Below, piece after piece: positions 41,690-41,744 of a stretch of 41,744 nt of DNA. Positions within the stretch are counted from its first letter, which is position 1, and the number at the start of each line of letters is the position of its first letter. Both the position numbers and the translations under genes were made by a program. Source of the stretch: CALARM01 sp964431735 (lineage in GTDB: Bacteria > Vulcanimicrobiota > SpSt-956 > JAKJGF01). Location of the stretch: the NCBI GenBank assembly GCA_964431735.1, contig CAYSLJ010000051.1, positions 1 to 41,744 of the forward strand. Direction: 5' to 3'. The notes beneath the pieces are model-generated. The model did no database searches. It was not told where the DNA came from and saw nothing but the letters and a program-made list of their open reading frames with translations.

Positions 41690-41744
41690 TACCGCTCCAG
41701 ATAAGTCAGTATCCATTTCTAAAACCTGTCCCTGTCCGGACTCT
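41690..41744 (+). repeat. dispersed repeat R2, left arm (continues past the window)
   Basis: Matches 26824-26878 at 54 of 55 positions, and is cut by the window end. The 140 bp before it (41550-41689) contain nothing I recognise. Confidence 0.9.

Overview
The window is AT-rich bacterial chromosome with long intergenic gaps full of short repeats. No rRNA, tRNA, CRISPR array, transposase or phage gene was found. The gene order miaB, mutS, mutL, miaA, hfq is typical of Clostridia and neighbouring lineages. Soluble GAF/PAS kinases, a clostripain-type peptidase, a large arylsulfatase, lipoproteins and propeller or TPR/ankyrin export proteins point to a free-living, probably anaerobic bacterium of an uncultivated lineage. 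I cannot name the phylum from sequence alone.

Layout. (1) 1-512: repeats plus a possible structured leader RNA. (2) 513-16046, plus strand: tRNA modification and mismatch repair (miaB, mutS, mutL, miaA) with signalling genes inserted between them (hybrid histidine kinase input module, double receiver protein, GGDEF protein), then hfq, a RluB-type pseudouridine synthase, an Xaa-Pro peptidase, an HU protein and a small unknown gene. (3) 16143-21840, minus strand: a four-gene run encoding a cytoplasmic coiled-coil/PQQ-propeller protein, an alpha/beta hydrolase, a CPBP membrane protease and an enoyl-CoA hydratase; a GT4 glycosyltransferase (21971-23206) lies upstream. (4) 23346-28105, plus strand: arylsulfatase, methylmalonyl-CoA decarboxylase and a DUF3089 lipoprotein. 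(5) 28115-38898, minus strand: a wrecked methylmalonyl-CoA mutase, a knotted carbamoyltransferase, prolyl oligopeptidase, a seven-repeat propeller lipoprotein, a B12-binding radical SAM protein, a small unknown protein and a C11 peptidase. (6) 39145-41549, plus strand: an exported ankyrin protein and an exported TPR/FG-GAP protein.

The most unusual content is in the repeats. Many gaps carry 7-bp tandem repeats in at least three sequence families (CGCGTCA, GTGAAWA and AGCTGAT/TAGCTRT types), often arranged as hairpins. A second class of longer dispersed repeats (about 55-90 bp, partly inverted) ends shortly before the start codons of three genes and brackets the ankyrin/TPR pair. A 110-bp foldback element with a 5-bp target duplication sits inside the methylmalonyl-CoA mutase remnant, and removing it in silico restores the reading frame exactly. 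Local imperfect duplications also occur at the mutS 3' end, the scpB 5' end and in the MutL linker.
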